From Kappaphycus alvarezii (lineage: Eukaryota; Rhodophyta; Florideophyceae; Gigartinales; Solieriaceae), in the NCBI GenBank assembly GCA_002205965.3, contig NADL03000561.1:62001-126000 (forward strand): a DNA stretch of 64,000 nucleotides. The letters are read 5' to 3'. Shown one piece after another: positions 43,901 through 54,129 of this stretch; within the stretch, counting starts at the first letter, position 1, and the number at the start of each line of letters is the position of its first letter. The position numbers were made by a program, and so were the translations under genes. The notes beneath the pieces were generated by a model. It searched no databases. It was not told the origin of the DNA and was given only the letters and a program-made list of their open reading frames with translations.

Positions 43901-44581
43901 TATGTCACCATTTGAGCTGGACTTGGGATGGACACCTAAATCGCCATTGGGTTTCTTGGCTAGCAGCAGCATACCTCTTCAAAGCTTGGAAGAATTTCGT
44001 GCCAAGCTCAAGGTTTCTCTTGAGGATGCGCAATTTGCCTACAAAGTGGCAAAAGCTCGGCAAGCTGAATATGCTTCAAGGCGATACAAGGTTACAGATT
44101 ACAAAGTCGTTTCAAAGCTTTGGATCAATCGCTAGTAGTTTACAGATGTTTATTCTAGGTCCCAGGATTCTAAAAGGCTTGGTGCGCGTAGATATGGTCC
44201 ATTCGTGGTTAAGGAGCTAATTGGTAAGAATGCTGTTCGATTGGATCTCCCGCTCATTTTAGAATCCACCCAGTCATTCATATCATTCACACCACACCAC
44301 ATTTGGAGCAGCCCAATGACATTGCTTTACCTATTCCTCCTGCACCTGCACCGCTTGAGCTCTCTGATGGACCAGAACAAGAAGTGGAGGTTATCTTGGA
44401 TCACAAAAAGGTTGGACGCGGTTTCAAGTTCTTGGTTCTGATGCGTGGTGTGATACGTCATGAGGCGGAGTGGCAACCATCAAAGGACTTCGTTGTTGTT
44501 ACGAAAGATGGACCTGCTGTAGTAACGGAAGCTTTCCAAGAGTATATTCGGAAACATAATATACTCCCGCAGTATCATTGA
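40942..44581 (+). pseudogene. Chromovirus Pol (protease, RT, RNase H, integrase, chromodomain), broken
   Basis: Order of remnants: protease VKVLKDDGCNTNVVSAEFLK (DSG altered to DDG), LLGMPWHDAHNP, RT start EGAKAPYRPLLQLSP, SHYGAP, then FDYRALNRITKKNNAPLPR, IFSKLDLKT, MPMGLCNAPATFQTLMN and VVYMYDLLIFSKN. The expected Y-x-D-D is Y-M-Y-D, so the catalytic pair is lost. RNase H: GHVDASQLAVGGTLTQ, IFTDNQVLKSF. Integrase: HHCC zinc (HDSKVGGHF ... CEGCLTCQQYK), SDRDSKFISRFW, HPQTDGASE. Chromodomain: 44370-44580 (VEVILDHKKVGRGFKFLV, EWQPSKDFV). Shifts occur near 41.2-41.35, 41.7, 41.88 (T8 run), 43.5 and 44.1 kb; TAA at 41886, TGA at 42034 and TAA at 42100 are point nonsense mutations. Confidence 0.88.
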
Positions 44582-44613
44582 CGAGGACGTCAATAGTCTG
44601 GGGGAGGGAATAG

Positions 44614-45041
44614 TGCAACAATGTCTCTGTTACACCACTGTGTAATAGAGACTTGTTCGCTGTCGCTATTCCAGTTCTCTATTATACAGTGGTGTAACAA
44701 GGAAACTGTACCGTTTTGAATGATTTTAGAAATTTGATTTTCCCTCAATGTTTTTATTTGACGTGGAGCCCCACGTCATCGTTTTTATTTACGTAGTTAT
44801 ATTCTAGATAGTACAATTCTATAGTTACACCTCTACTTTATAGTAAGTTCTACTGAGCTAACAGAGTATAGAATTTCTAGAGTAGAGTTACCGTACTGTC
44901 TATAAAAGGGGGGGCTCATCTGGATTCTTGTGGGAATCCAGGTACACTCCATACACCCTTTGCCCCCAACTTTCTGAAACCCATTACCATCGCCTCTACA
45001 GTTTCTTTAGCAGCGCCCCGGCTGCCTCCCTCTCTGTTTCA
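44614..45041 (+). repeat. 3' LTR of the chromovirus
   Basis: Begins TGCAACAATG. It differs from the 5' LTR at position 3 (T/C), in AACAGGG/AACAAGG and in CCGTCTT/CCGTTTT. Otherwise identical. Confidence 0.92.
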
Positions 45042-45058
45042 TCCCGGATGCACCCAAT

Positions 45059-45335
45059 TTCAAGATCAAACTGGATGGTTCACGCTAATCACGCGCAGTG
45101 GAGCCCGAGATATGATGGCCATAGCCACCGATGACCACAGTGCACAACTGAGGCGCTAGAACTGTACATGCGTATGCGAATCTTAGCAGCGGTGGTGTGG
45201 CAGCGGGCTGCAATGCTTGGTGTATACAGTACTCTGCTAGAAACAAGAGGTTGGCGCAGTATGTTGCATCAAAAGGAGCAAAAGGGATGGGTTGGAAAAG
45301 GAGGCCCGGGTCGTTTAGAGGTTTTAACACCATTA
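45059..45335 (-). pseudogene. LINE-like C-terminal fragment (copy 6)
   Basis: The minus strand reads PGLLFQPIPFAPF in place of the PGFRFQLPVF region of the 33 kb copy. It ends with the tail GGYGH.. followed by CCATCCAGTTTG, nucleotides shared with the tails at 1.84 and 33.05 kb (GTCCATCCAGTTA). The Harbinger element lies immediately at its 3' end. Confidence 0.5.
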
Positions 45336-45352
45336 TGAATGTTTAGTAAACG

Positions 45353-46315
45353 TCACAGGTCGAGCACGGTTAATGTGAACACCAGTTCGTCCAAGTCTGC
45401 GATACTACCATCCACGAAGAGTTCATTGAACCGTGGGTTCGCAACAGCAATTCTACCCGACCCTACAGCCACGGTGGTCGGGAAGCGGAATCCATCCGAC
45501 TCGATATTTCTCACAAAGCGCAGCGATACAACCCTCCTTTCGATAAAAACGGCCCAGACGGAGACCAAGTTGAGGGCGTTCTGTGTGACATAGAGAAAGT
45601 CCCCTTCTCGAGATCTGACAAGTTCTAAGCCATCGGCGCCTGTGACACGCCCGTCTGCAAGTAACCTCTGCAATCGATTTCCATTTCGCAAATCAACAAA
45701 AAAGAGGGTGCCGAGTTGAGAATTAGCCACAATAAGACCACGACGGAAGACAACAATGCCGTTGGCAGTGGTCGGAGCGTTGGAAAAAAACTGTGGGGCC
45801 AAGATGATGGTGGAGACGCGACAGGTGGGCAACGAGTCCAGAGCGAGTGTGTAAATAGCGCCGCGGGCGGAGTCAGTGAAGTAGGCGAAGCCCTCTGACT
45901 CGGAAACGATGACATCGTTGACAATGCGGGCACCAGTTGGGAGACATGAAGCGACTACATCGCCGGTAGTGATGTCGTAGACGTTGAGTGACGGGACCGG
46001 CTGGGAGGGACCGGTGCCGAAGGCAGTTTGCGGGAAGGGTCCACCGCCGGCGGCGAAGAGCAGGTTGGAGGTGGCGGATATGCCGACGGAGGTGCGGTTG
46101 GGACCTGGGCGGGCGACCGTAGTGGTAAGGTTTGTTACGACGTCAACGAGATAGATGGGGCCGTTGATGAGGTCTGCCGCAAAGAAGTTCGAACCGGCGG
46201 CATGCGCTACACCCTCTACTAGAACACCTGGAGGGAGATTTATGACGGTAGGGAGAGAAAATGATGGGAGGATGAGAGGGAGGAGATACAGTAGAAGAGA
46301 AGTGAGCGTGTGCAT
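45353..46315 (-). CDS. Secreted SMP-30/gluconolactonase-like beta-propeller protein
   Basis: Intact 320-residue frame. The start chosen is the ATG at 46315 because it begins a clear signal peptide (MHTLTSLLLYLLPLILPSFS); the open frame extends 63 codons further up without protein-like character. The mature part carries repeated strands typical of six-bladed propellers: LVEGVAHAAGSNFFAADLIN, YLVDVVTN, LNVYDITTGDVVASC, NDVIVSESEGFAYFTDSARG, GIVVFRRGLIVANSQLGTLF, ADGLELVR, FRFPTTVAVGSGRIAVANP. The N-D-V-x8-G-x-A-Y-F-T-D-S pattern is the SMP-30/strictosidine-synthase-like metal-site blade. The protein is probably extracellular; the substrate cannot be predicted. TTTAAA about 50 bases upstream (46362) could be its TATA element. 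No frame break: one of the few intact conventional genes here. Confidence 0.8.
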   Translation of the reverse strand: MHTLTSLLLYLLPLILPSFSLPTVINLPPGVLVEGVAHAAGSNFFAADLINGPIYLVDVVTNLTTTVARPGPNRTSVGISATSNLLFAAGGGPFPQTAFGTGPSQPVPSLNVYDITTGDVVASCLPTGARIVNDVIVSESEGFAYFTDSARGAIYTLALDSLPTCRVSTIILAPQFFSNAPTTANGIVVFRRGLIVANSQLGTLFFVDLRNGNRLQRLLADGRVTGADGLELVRSREGDFLYVTQNALNLVSVWAVFIERRVVSLRFVRNIESDGFRFPTTVAVGSGRIAVANPRFNELFVDGSIADLDELVFTLTVLDL

Positions 46316-46319
46316 GGTG

Positions 46320-47040
46320 TGCGACGATTTGGGTGGAGCTAAACGTAGGAGTGAGCGAGGGTTTAAAACTCTTGGGTGGACGAGGTGCAGATGAGTCGGG
46401 TAGGTCACGTTCTGGATTCCGTTGATGTGGGAGCAATCCAGAATGTGTGATTGGGTGGCGTGGATGACAAGAGATGGGTAACAGGTGTTGTAGATATTCT
46501 CCAACTGTGAAGGATCTAATGTGAGTAACGCCTCCGTGCTTTTGTAAGATACTGTATGGATCTTTCAGGTGGGAACATCTGCGAGGTGATGATTCGCTGT
46601 TATATTACTCTACCCAGCATCACTGACGAATTTAAGCCGAAGATGCATTCCCACACAGTTCGATACTAACATTGCAGCAGAGGACGGCTACGGATTGAGC
46701 CATTACTTTAGATATTACTGGGCAAACTGTGCATTGTTGTACAGTTCTGTATCGTGGGGCAGAGCTGTGCAGAGCTGTGCAACTACAGTTGCACTTAATG
46801 CTGTTTACAGTACCGTACTGTGCAATACAATAGATTAAAACGTAACTCTAATCAGTATAGATGGTCCGAATTATAAAAAGCTATCATCAGAAAAAGATTT
46901 TAATTGGCAGAGATAACATTGTTAACTATGGGGTGGATTACTGCTCCTCGGACACCAGCGCCGCAAAGCTCATGACGCCATGCGCCCAGTACCGGTGGTG
47001 GTGGTAAATCTTTATGGGTTGTACAATGTCGCACAGAGGC
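46320..47040. other. Promoter side of the SMP-30-like gene and spacer
   Basis: No gene seen. The right part contains TACTGTA/TACCGTACTGT words (46800-46830) and the conserved 3' untranslated region of the LINE-like gene (47000-47064). Confidence 0.4.
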
Positions 47041-47064
47041 GTGCGGAGGATATTCATAAATTAA

Positions 47065-47880
47065 CTACGAATGCGGGCGGCGGGTAGAAACTTGTCGCGC
47101 CTGCATTATTTGGAGACTGAAAGCAAAACGGGTAACGAAGTCGCGGAGCTCTTGTTGAGGGGAGGAACCGCGACGGGAAGCAGCGAAGGAAGCAAGGCGG
47201 CGGAAAAAACCCTTGGCGTCGTCGCCCAAGGCGCCATAGATATCAATCCCGACTGGGGAGAGGAGGATATCGTTTTGGTTGCAGTAAGTGCCGTAATGAC
47301 GATGTTTCTCGCGCTCTGCGAGCGTGGCGGCAGCGCCTGCGGCAACCGTACTTGGCGAGATGTGGCGGTGTGCGGAGGGCTGGGCAATACTAACGTCGAC
47401 GGCGATATCGGCACTGTGAAGCCCGTATGCAGCGGGTATGTAAATGTCCATTCGTAGCGCGGGGGACTCCGAATGCCCAGACGAGTTGCGAACCTGGTAG
47501 AGGAGCGGATGCTCGACGAGGGCGGCGATCCCAACTTCCTTGCAGTAGCGGGCAAGAACGTTGCGGAGGATGTGATGACGACGAGTCATTCCGTCTTCGT
47601 ATTTGGAGGTCAACGCGTGTTGACCACTTGGATCTAAGACGGGTGCGATGTCGGCCGAGCGGCGGGAGCAGACCGGACAGCGAGTAGATCCCAGGAAAAG
47701 CGCGATGCCAAGACGTAGAGCCAGAGCGACTTTCCACGCAGAAGAGGACATGTGCGTACCGCGGTGGGGGTGAGGAAGCGAAGAGAAAACAGACGATGGG
47801 GATGATGTGCGCACGGAGAGGAGCCGTGCTCGGTCCTGGGCTGCCGCGGACGAGAACAACCTACTGGACTTCAATAGCAT
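47065..47880 (-). CDS. LINE-like RT C-terminal zinc/PD-(D/E)xK-type protein, intact frame
   Basis: 271 codons, the best-preserved member of the family in the window. After a variable leader the conserved part begins SSAWKVALALRLGIAL, which corresponds to the end of the reverse transcriptase in algal LINE-like proteins. Then come CPVCS, DPSGQHAL (zinc block), RRHHILRNVLARYCKEVGI, EHPLL, RMDIYIP, ADIAVDVSIAQP and AAGAAATLAEREKHRHYG (DVxV and AAxxxAExxK, nuclease-like core), YGALG, and ELRDFVTRFAFSLQ before the RRPHS end. The possible start is ATG 47880 or, more likely, the internal Met at 47751. The polymerase is absent upstream, where the MITE begins 255 bases away. So it is a 5'-truncated copy whose frame happens to be intact. 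Confidence 0.7.
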   Translation of the reverse strand: MLLKSSRLFSSAAAQDRARLLSVRTSSPSSVFSSLPHPHRGTHMSSSAWKVALALRLGIALFLGSTRCPVCSRRSADIAPVLDPSGQHALTSKYEDGMTRRHHILRNVLARYCKEVGIAALVEHPLLYQVRNSSGHSESPALRMDIYIPAAYGLHSADIAVDVSIAQPSAHRHISPSTVAAGAAATLAEREKHRHYGTYCNQNDILLSPVGIDIYGALGDDAKGFFRRLASFAASRRGSSPQQELRDFVTRFAFSLQIMQARQVSTRRPHS

Positions 47881-48134
47881 GAGTTCCGTTGTGATCGCAG
47901 ACTGGAGCCTTTCGCCGGGGACCGGCGTCCGGCGAAGAACAACGCTCGAATAGAGCCAGTACCGGAGCGTAAATTACTTGTTCATGTATGTACAGTACAG
48001 CCTCACGTGAGAACGTACTGTACAGTACAGTACGTACACTGAGCTATGTATTCATTTTAACTTCATGTTTTATAAAAGGCGTAAAAACTTAGCTGACAGT
48101 GTAACCTAAGGTAGTTGAGGTTCGTCTCTGCTTG

Positions 48135-48572
48135 TGTCTATTGGACCGTTGTCCTCATATGAGGACAACTTTTAGCCCTTTTTTTCAATACAATTTTTTT
48201 TTACCTCAGCGCATTTCTTGTCCCTCCGCATTAGTTCATGAGTGTAGATGGCCGATCAAAACAACCTTTTCAAGATTATTGACCTCAGTTAAGCCTAGAG
48301 CAATTTTCCCTCACCAGCTTCCGCTCTTCGCAAGAAGTTGTGAAAACGACTACGTTTTGGAAGGAAAAATAGTTCGTATTATCGTGGGGGTCTCAGAAAC
48401 GAGGGCGCACGTACAGTAAAAATTACTGTACTGTAACTTAACATGAAAACCCTGTTTTCCAGTAAAAATTTCGGCCTTCCGAAACATTTACTTTTCCAAA
48501 ATGTAACGGAAACTGTCCTCATATGAGGACAAAGTGTGCCTCATATGAGGACAGAGCATGGTCGTATAGACA
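48135..48572. mobile_element. MITE copy 2, 438 bp, TSD CTTG
   Basis: Same ends as copy 1 (TGTCTATTGGACC / GGTCGTATAGACA), flanked by CTTG (48131-48134, 48573-48576). Internal sequence is colinear with 13161-13664. The right-end palindrome array has two units (48514-48553) rather than five, explaining most of the length difference. Confidence 0.88.
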
Positions 48573-48774
48573 CTTGGAGTACGCACTGCGGTAAGCTATT
48601 GTCAGAGTGTACTCATTTTCTGATCTGCAAACAACTGAGAGATTTGGTATGTTCAAGCTTTGTAAACTGTATTATTCCTCAATATAAAAGTTGGTAAAAC
48701 ATTCTGTTTTGTGTGGAACGCATGACAATATACTTTTTCTTTGGCTGCATTCAAACCCTTGCTGTAAATGGGGG

Positions 48775-48841
48775 TTAATTTACTGTGGTAGATATGTGGG
48801 TTGGTATCCAGTAAATTTGTACCGGAGCGTAGATATCGTAT
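48775..48841 (+). repeat. Dispersed ~65-bp repeat, copy 1
   Basis: GTGGTAGATATGTGGGTTGG followed by TAAATTTGTACCGGAGCGTA. A near-identical copy is at 63294-63353, just after the DDE transposase remnant. It is therefore probably an end of that transposon family. Confidence 0.7.
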
Positions 48842-48849
48842 CATTGTGC

Positions 48850-49545
48850 AAACCCTTAATACTCATCTAAACCATCTTTCAATACTTAGTACTGTTAGCA
48901 TGGAAAGATGGTTACTTCCCACTTTTCTGTAACGATAGATTATAAACTCAATTTGAAGCACACCGATCATAATATAACGATACGGGTAAACACAACCTAG
49001 GCCACATTCACCAAGCTATCTTTGCCTCTGGTTCGCAATAATAGTTTAGTATTGGGAAATACAGCCAACAGCTTAGAAGTTACAAAGTTTGCGGACTGCA
49101 GTGAATGTATCAAGAAAGAACGGAGATTTCTAATATAACATTACAGGGGGTCTGGTAACCATATTAAGAGTTCAACACTTTGATAAGTGTGGTTTAGAAT
49201 CTTAGCAGCTTAATAATTTTCGAGCAATATTATCTATAAACATTACCGGTCTGAGATTCATCTCTTTTTTTTCAAATCAACCTGGGGAGACCCAGTATTT
49301 GCGTCAAAACATAATATGTTTCTTGCCGAAGAAGACCAGTCACTATCAAATAGTTAAGTACTGGCTGGCACTCATATTTTTTATTGCGCAGGAAACCATC
49401 ATACAGTATGCTTGCCTGCTAGCAAACTTAACAGGTAATTTCTAGTAGCGTCATCCTGTATTCTCGAATTTCAGCACTTCGCACATACACTTTGTATTTC
49501 GTCCTACACATCCTTCACAGTAAACTAACACTTTTTACTAATCAT
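48850..49545. other. No recognisable gene
   Basis: AT-rich spacer; no supported coding or repeat feature. Confidence 0.4.
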
Positions 49546-50319
49546 CAAATTGCAGGATTACAGTCAACACTCAATCTTTTGTATAGTGAATATAAACAAT
49601 TACAGTGAATATTCACTAAATCACCATTATAATGAACAATCACTTACCACGGAAGCTAATTCAATTTGCGCATTAGATCATACTTTCGGATCTCAAATTC
49701 GTTCCTTTTTAGCCGCTGTTTCCCATGGTTTTAATCATTCCGCCCATCTCACCGGCCATCACCACCCACCTTCATCATCAAAGGAAATCTACAACCACCC
49801 CATCATCACTTTCCTCACCCACTCGCCCGCTCTCTTGCCCTCATCGGCCACACCCCGTCACTTCTCCTTACAAAGGATTTCTAAACGCCCTCTACCGCTG
49901 GTATCGCCCCCGATTACACACCTTCAAAGATCATACCCGCGCTCTGTCATCGTCATTGTCGGAATTATTCCCCGTCATCAACGCCGCAGTGCCCTGTCAA
50001 CGGTATTTCCCAGGTCTCGCAGACAGCCTCTCACGCGCGAATTTGCACGATCAATCACCCCCGCCACCCAAGGCACCCTTTGTTGTCATCGTCATTGCCC
50101 TTATCTCACTGAAACTCCCTCTCACCCGCGCTTTTCCAGCCTCCCATTTCCAGCACCATTCTCAGTCACCTTAATCATACATTTCCTCACTCAAGCGCTA
50201 GAGATCTCCAGCCAGAGTTATCACTCAAGATCTCGCTTTTTATCAGCGCCACCGGACTCCCTTCTTAGTTGGAACTAAAAACCATTCTGCAACATCGACA
50301 CCACATCATATCCGAGGCC

Positions 50320-51480
50320 ATGTCGAAGACAGCGCCAAAGATCAAAACTGCAATGCCTCTCAACATGGAAGTGTCAGACAAATGCAACGACGTAGCTAAT
50401 GATGCTCTTTGGGAAATCATATCGTCACCGTCACGATCCCTGCTATGGAATGATGTTTCCGTGTATGTGATACCGCCAGCTGAGACGCCTTCGGAAAAGT
50501 AGCTCGCAAAGGTACTTCATAGTGAATGCAGACTATCCCTTGGCGTCGATGACTTTAAAAATAAAAAGAACGTTTCTGCAATGCAAACACCAAGGGGTAA
50601 TAGTACTTGCGGGCTTCGAATAGGGTGCTTGAAATGATTTGGGGAGCAGGCATGGGGAAATATGAAGGCAGTACATCATGCGACGAAAAAATTGCTGTGT
50701 ATCAGCAGAAGCAGAGTGTTCTGGAAATAAAAAGAGCTCTAGATTTATCCGATTTCATGCCTATTTAGGTCCGTGCTTCACTTCTTTTATTACTTTTGTT
50801 TCAGCGGTGCTTGGTTTTTCAAGTCACTGACTCATGGTGTGACAGCTTCGTATCATTTAGCAGGGGCTCGGAAAGATCTAAATCCGCCAGGGCTCGGAGA
50901 AAGAAAGAATTTTGGAAAGCGAATGATTTGATCACAAAGGTACGGAAGCGGTTAGAGAACGTTTGTGTGGATGCTAGGAAGAGGTTCAGAGACCGGTTTG
51001 ATATATTTTAGGATAGTTTTAGCTCGGATGCTCTTCAAAATGTGAACTGCGAAGGTATTGTCAAAATATTTGACTTGCTCGAGAAACCTGCGCGGTTCAT
51101 GTCCCTGTTTTTACGCAATCGATAAGGATTTGAAGAACGCTTTATCCCATAGTCGGACAATGGAAAGCGAGCAGAATAGTGGCTGGGACTGGTGCGAAGT
51201 CTACGAAAACGGTGACAGAGAGGCGATAATGTTGGATGATGAAGACATATGCATGGATTTCTTTGGACTTTCAAAATATTCGATGGATTTATGTAGTACG
51301 GGTAATATGATGGATGTATGTAGCAATGAGTTATCTGCTCTTTCTGTTTTGACTCACATGTGTTGCGCTTCCGCAAAAATAGAGAACCAAGTTCTTAACA
51401 ATTACGGGTATAAATTTGAGCATGACGTCAAAAGACCTCGTTCAAAGAAGTCAACAACCCATAAGATTAAGCAGGTCTAA
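50320..51480 (+). CDS. Short unrecognised open frames
   Basis: From ATG 50320 a 60-codon frame (MSKTAPKIKTAMPLNMEVSD..., stop 50500) and from 51160 a ~106-codon acidic frame (SEQNSGWDWCEVYENG ... KRPRSKKSTTHKIKQV, stop at 51478), ending in a basic nuclear-signal-like tail. Neither is recognised. They could be N-terminal parts of the same element that carries the recombinase at 52.9-53.5 kb. A long His/Pro/Ser-rich open frame at 49550-50278 overlaps another of equal quality and is not supported. Confidence 0.3.
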
Positions 51481-52860
51481 AATGTACCTCTAAAACAACA
51501 CTTTTTTTCTATTTGGGATGCAATGAACGCCAATGACTCTCAATTATTGGCCGAACTATTGCGCAAGTACAAAATTGGCGGTGTATCGATTTGCCAGAGC
51601 TATTGCAGCAAAAAGACAACTATTGGACCGGTAAAGTCGGTTCAGTTTCCGGGAAGTTCAGTGTGCATGAAAATTTCATTCTCCCTTCTTTTTTATCGAG
51701 AAGGTGTGCAGTAAATGTTTTACTTCACTCCGCAAAGCATTCTATTCTATTCTTTTCTTTTCTAAAGCAAAACTTGTGAGTGAACAACTTCAATGAATTG
51801 TTGTAGTGTGAGTCATGACCAATCTTTTGTAGTTGAAGTGAGTATTCACCAGATTAGTCTTGACTTGTGGATATCAACATGGCAATTAGTACAGTAAACA
51901 TTCACTAAGTATTTAATGTATTGAATGCTCACTAAGTACTTAATGCAGTGCTCTTTCACTAAATAGACTACGGAAAACCAGGCAATCATTCGTTGTTTCG
52001 TCAGGCCCCGTGATATGTGGCATGTATTTTACAATAGACGTTAGTCGACTCGAATGGTGGTATAACCACAACAATTACTTCATATCGTTACTATATACCT
52101 CTCACTCATTTAGATCAAAAACGAAAACATACACTATCACTCTTAGTGAATAATCACTAAATGGACTCATGAAATCCCACTCACCCCCCTGTGGCGCGGA
52201 ATTGACTGTAAACCGAGCGGGAACTTCCACTACTGAGCTGTCAAAATACTTTTCAGTTTCATTGCTCTGATAAATTAAAGGATTATTTCGGACGGCGAAC
52301 ACTGGAGATCCCATTCTTTAGATTGCTATCGTTTACTGGTTGGTAGTGAATATAGCAACAAGAAGGGACCGTAAACCGCTTCCGGAGACTGAAATTGCCA
52401 CTCATGCACTCAGCGTCTCCGCTGTGAAGAAAAAACCCAGGCACGGAAGTTACTGAAGGAATATGTTCAGGATCACGGCTTAGGGGATCCAGACACGGTG
52501 GGGCCGGATTCGTCAAATCTCGTCACTAATGTAATCTTCAAATATTCAGGACTTGAAGATTTTCAGAGTGTAAATATTCAGAGCGATGAATTGAAGGGAA
52601 AGAAAGCCGTGGCAGGTATCATCACCACCCTAAGAAATTTGTTTCGAGATGATGTTTTTCTCTCGCCGTGGAAGCTTTCAGGAGGTAATGATGGGTCCTA
52701 AATCGCAAGCGGGAGTTCATTGGAGGGTAATATATGCGTCAAAGAGTTCCGAAAGATGTAGTCTAAGAAGTTTTCTTCCCATGGTAACATTTTACGCGGA
52801 GCCCCCCCAATGACTGCTTAACATATTAATGAACACGAAAAAGAATACGTAGTTGGTAAG

Positions 52861-53547
52861 GAGGCCTTGAAAAGAAAAGATATTTATCTCCAGGCATTCA
52901 TGTTGACATCAATGAATTATGGTATGCGATACGATGAAGTATCAAAGATTCGCATGGAAGATGTCAAAGTGACAAAATACGGCGTTGAGTTCGGTATTAG
53001 GGAAAAGTGTAAGAATTCCAATTCCTACCGTCACAACATACCCTGAAGATGGCCTGGAGACCTTTTTTCAAACTGAATTCTCATGGAACCTTTACTTTGG
53101 GATGAACTCTTGGATATACGCTCGAGGAGGTTTAGAAAGTTACTTATTTTGTAATATTTCTGTAAAATATGAGTGATTGGTGTTACAGGAGCCATGGCCG
53201 ACATCTTTTTTTGTTAAATTAAAGAAACTTAGTTTTAAGGAAGTAGGGTTCCCAAACTCCGGGAAAACTTGGTCTGCACACAGTGGGAAAAGGGGATATG
53301 TTCAACTTGGTGGTTTTTAGGATGAAAGGACTTGTTTATTGTGAACTGGATTGGTATGAGAGGGCTAAATGTATACATAAGGCACACAGAGGGCTTCAGT
53401 GACCTTTGTGGAAAATACGTACAAGACTTTGCCACTTCCAGTGACGCAATTGCTCATGCACATGCCATATCTGAATTGCACAAACTTCTAGACTCAGAGG
53501 AGTTTAATGAGGTCCAAGAATGGCTTGCTGATTTTGAAGAGAACTAA
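52861..53547 (+). pseudogene. Crypton/DIRS-like tyrosine recombinase remnant
   Basis: Read across frames: LQAFMLTSMNYGMRYDEVSK followed by IRMEDVKV (the GxRxxE arm with catalytic Arg), GVEFGIREKCKNSNSYRHNIP, then AHSGKRGYVQLGGF (H-x-x-R-like region), and finally WIGMRGLNVYIRHTEGFSDL with KYVQDFA, where the family carries its GW..Y(I/L)R block. The order and spacing fit tyrosine recombinases of the Crypton or DIRS type. Numerous stops (53043, 53072, 53160-53330) show decay. The final 71-codon frame (53332-53547) is open to its stop. Assignment rests on motif order only. Confidence 0.45.
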
Positions 53548-54129
53548 ATAATCTATAGTGACTGTTCAATACTAGTTTAGGGCAGTAAGCATCCACTATG
53601 CAATACGGTATTGATTTTACAACATATTTAATACAAGCTTTGACATTTTACTAATGCATCAATGTAACTAGTGCTCAATAGGCACATACAGTAGAGAATG
53701 TTCACTTTGCATATATCGCAGTGATTGTTCACTTAATATTTATCTTAGTGAATGTTCCCCTAACGTTTGCTTTCCTGAATAGTCACTAAGTAATAGACTC
53801 AATAAATGGTAACTCAGTATATTTAGTATCAGTTTGGAGGAGAATCCTTTCCAAAGTTTACTCTGGCTTCTTTAATTCCCCCATTTGGCTATCTTTGATT
53901 ACTTAAAAGAGGGTAGTGGTTCCCCTTCTGTTCTTAAATTTCTCACTTCCTATATTCCAGGTTACACAATGTACTGATTAATGTTTTCAGTAAACAGAGT
54001 TGTTTTGCGTTTGGAAGCTTTTCAATTGGACAATTAAACAGGCGCTTCGGTAAATATAAGTAACTGAATCTGCCGGCGTAATCTAATGAGCATTTACTGA
54101 GACTGCAACCGTTTGAAAGGTAAACCCAA

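Larger units (their letters stand above)
38855..45041 (+). mobile_element. Chromovirus (Ty3/gypsy), 6187 bp, TSD TCCCG
   Basis: Full-length element. 5' LTR 38855-39282 and 3' LTR 44614-45041 (428 bp each) differ at only three positions, all transitions. It is flanked by TCCCG (38850-38854, 45042-45046). PBS TGGTAGCATCGC starts at 39284, compatible with an initiator-tRNA-type primer. A polypurine tract (GGGGGAGGGAATAG) precedes the 3' LTR. Gag and Pol with a C-terminal chromodomain lie between. Target is the right terminal repeat of the Harbinger element. Confidence 0.93.
36202..45055. mobile_element. Harbinger-type element, TSD AAT, split by a chromovirus
   Basis: Left end GGGTGCATTCGGGAAATGCC, right end (reverse complement) GGGTGCATCCGGGAAATGCC, flanked by AAT at 36199-36201 and 45056-45058. 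The right terminal repeat is interrupted after ...GGCATTTCCCG by the chromovirus. Without it and its 5-bp duplication the Harbinger element is ~2660 bp. It carries a DDE_Tnp_4-like transposase (plus) and a Myb/SANT-like DUF6818-type gene (minus) converging on each other, the two-gene layout usual for Harbinger. The single-AAT paralogue at 5.8 kb confirms the empty site. Confidence 0.88.
49604..53795. repeat. Scattered TTCACTAA / AGTGAATATTCACT motifs
   Basis: About ten copies or half-copies of a short palindrome-like word: 49604-49620 (AGTGAATATTCACTAAA), 49633, 51839, 51898-51910, 51922-51936, 51953, 52144-52161 (AGTGAATAATCACTAAA), 53693, 53721, 53745 and 53775. They flank the coding remnants at 50.3-53.5 kb on both sides. 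Confidence 0.55.

Noticed and set aside
45353-46504. Longer version of the SMP-30-like protein starting at 46504
   Set aside because: The extra 63 residues lack protein-like character and would bury the signal peptide.
47071-47457. Plus-strand open frame MRAAGRNLSRLHYLETESKT..., also at 2619-2278 on the minus strand
   Set aside because: Both are antisense shadows of the conserved LINE C-terminus; the frame with zinc and nuclease motifs is the real one.
49550-50278. 242-codon plus-strand open frame
   Set aside because: His/Pro/Ser-rich composition in C/T-rich DNA, an equally long overlapping frame, and no motif or paralogue.
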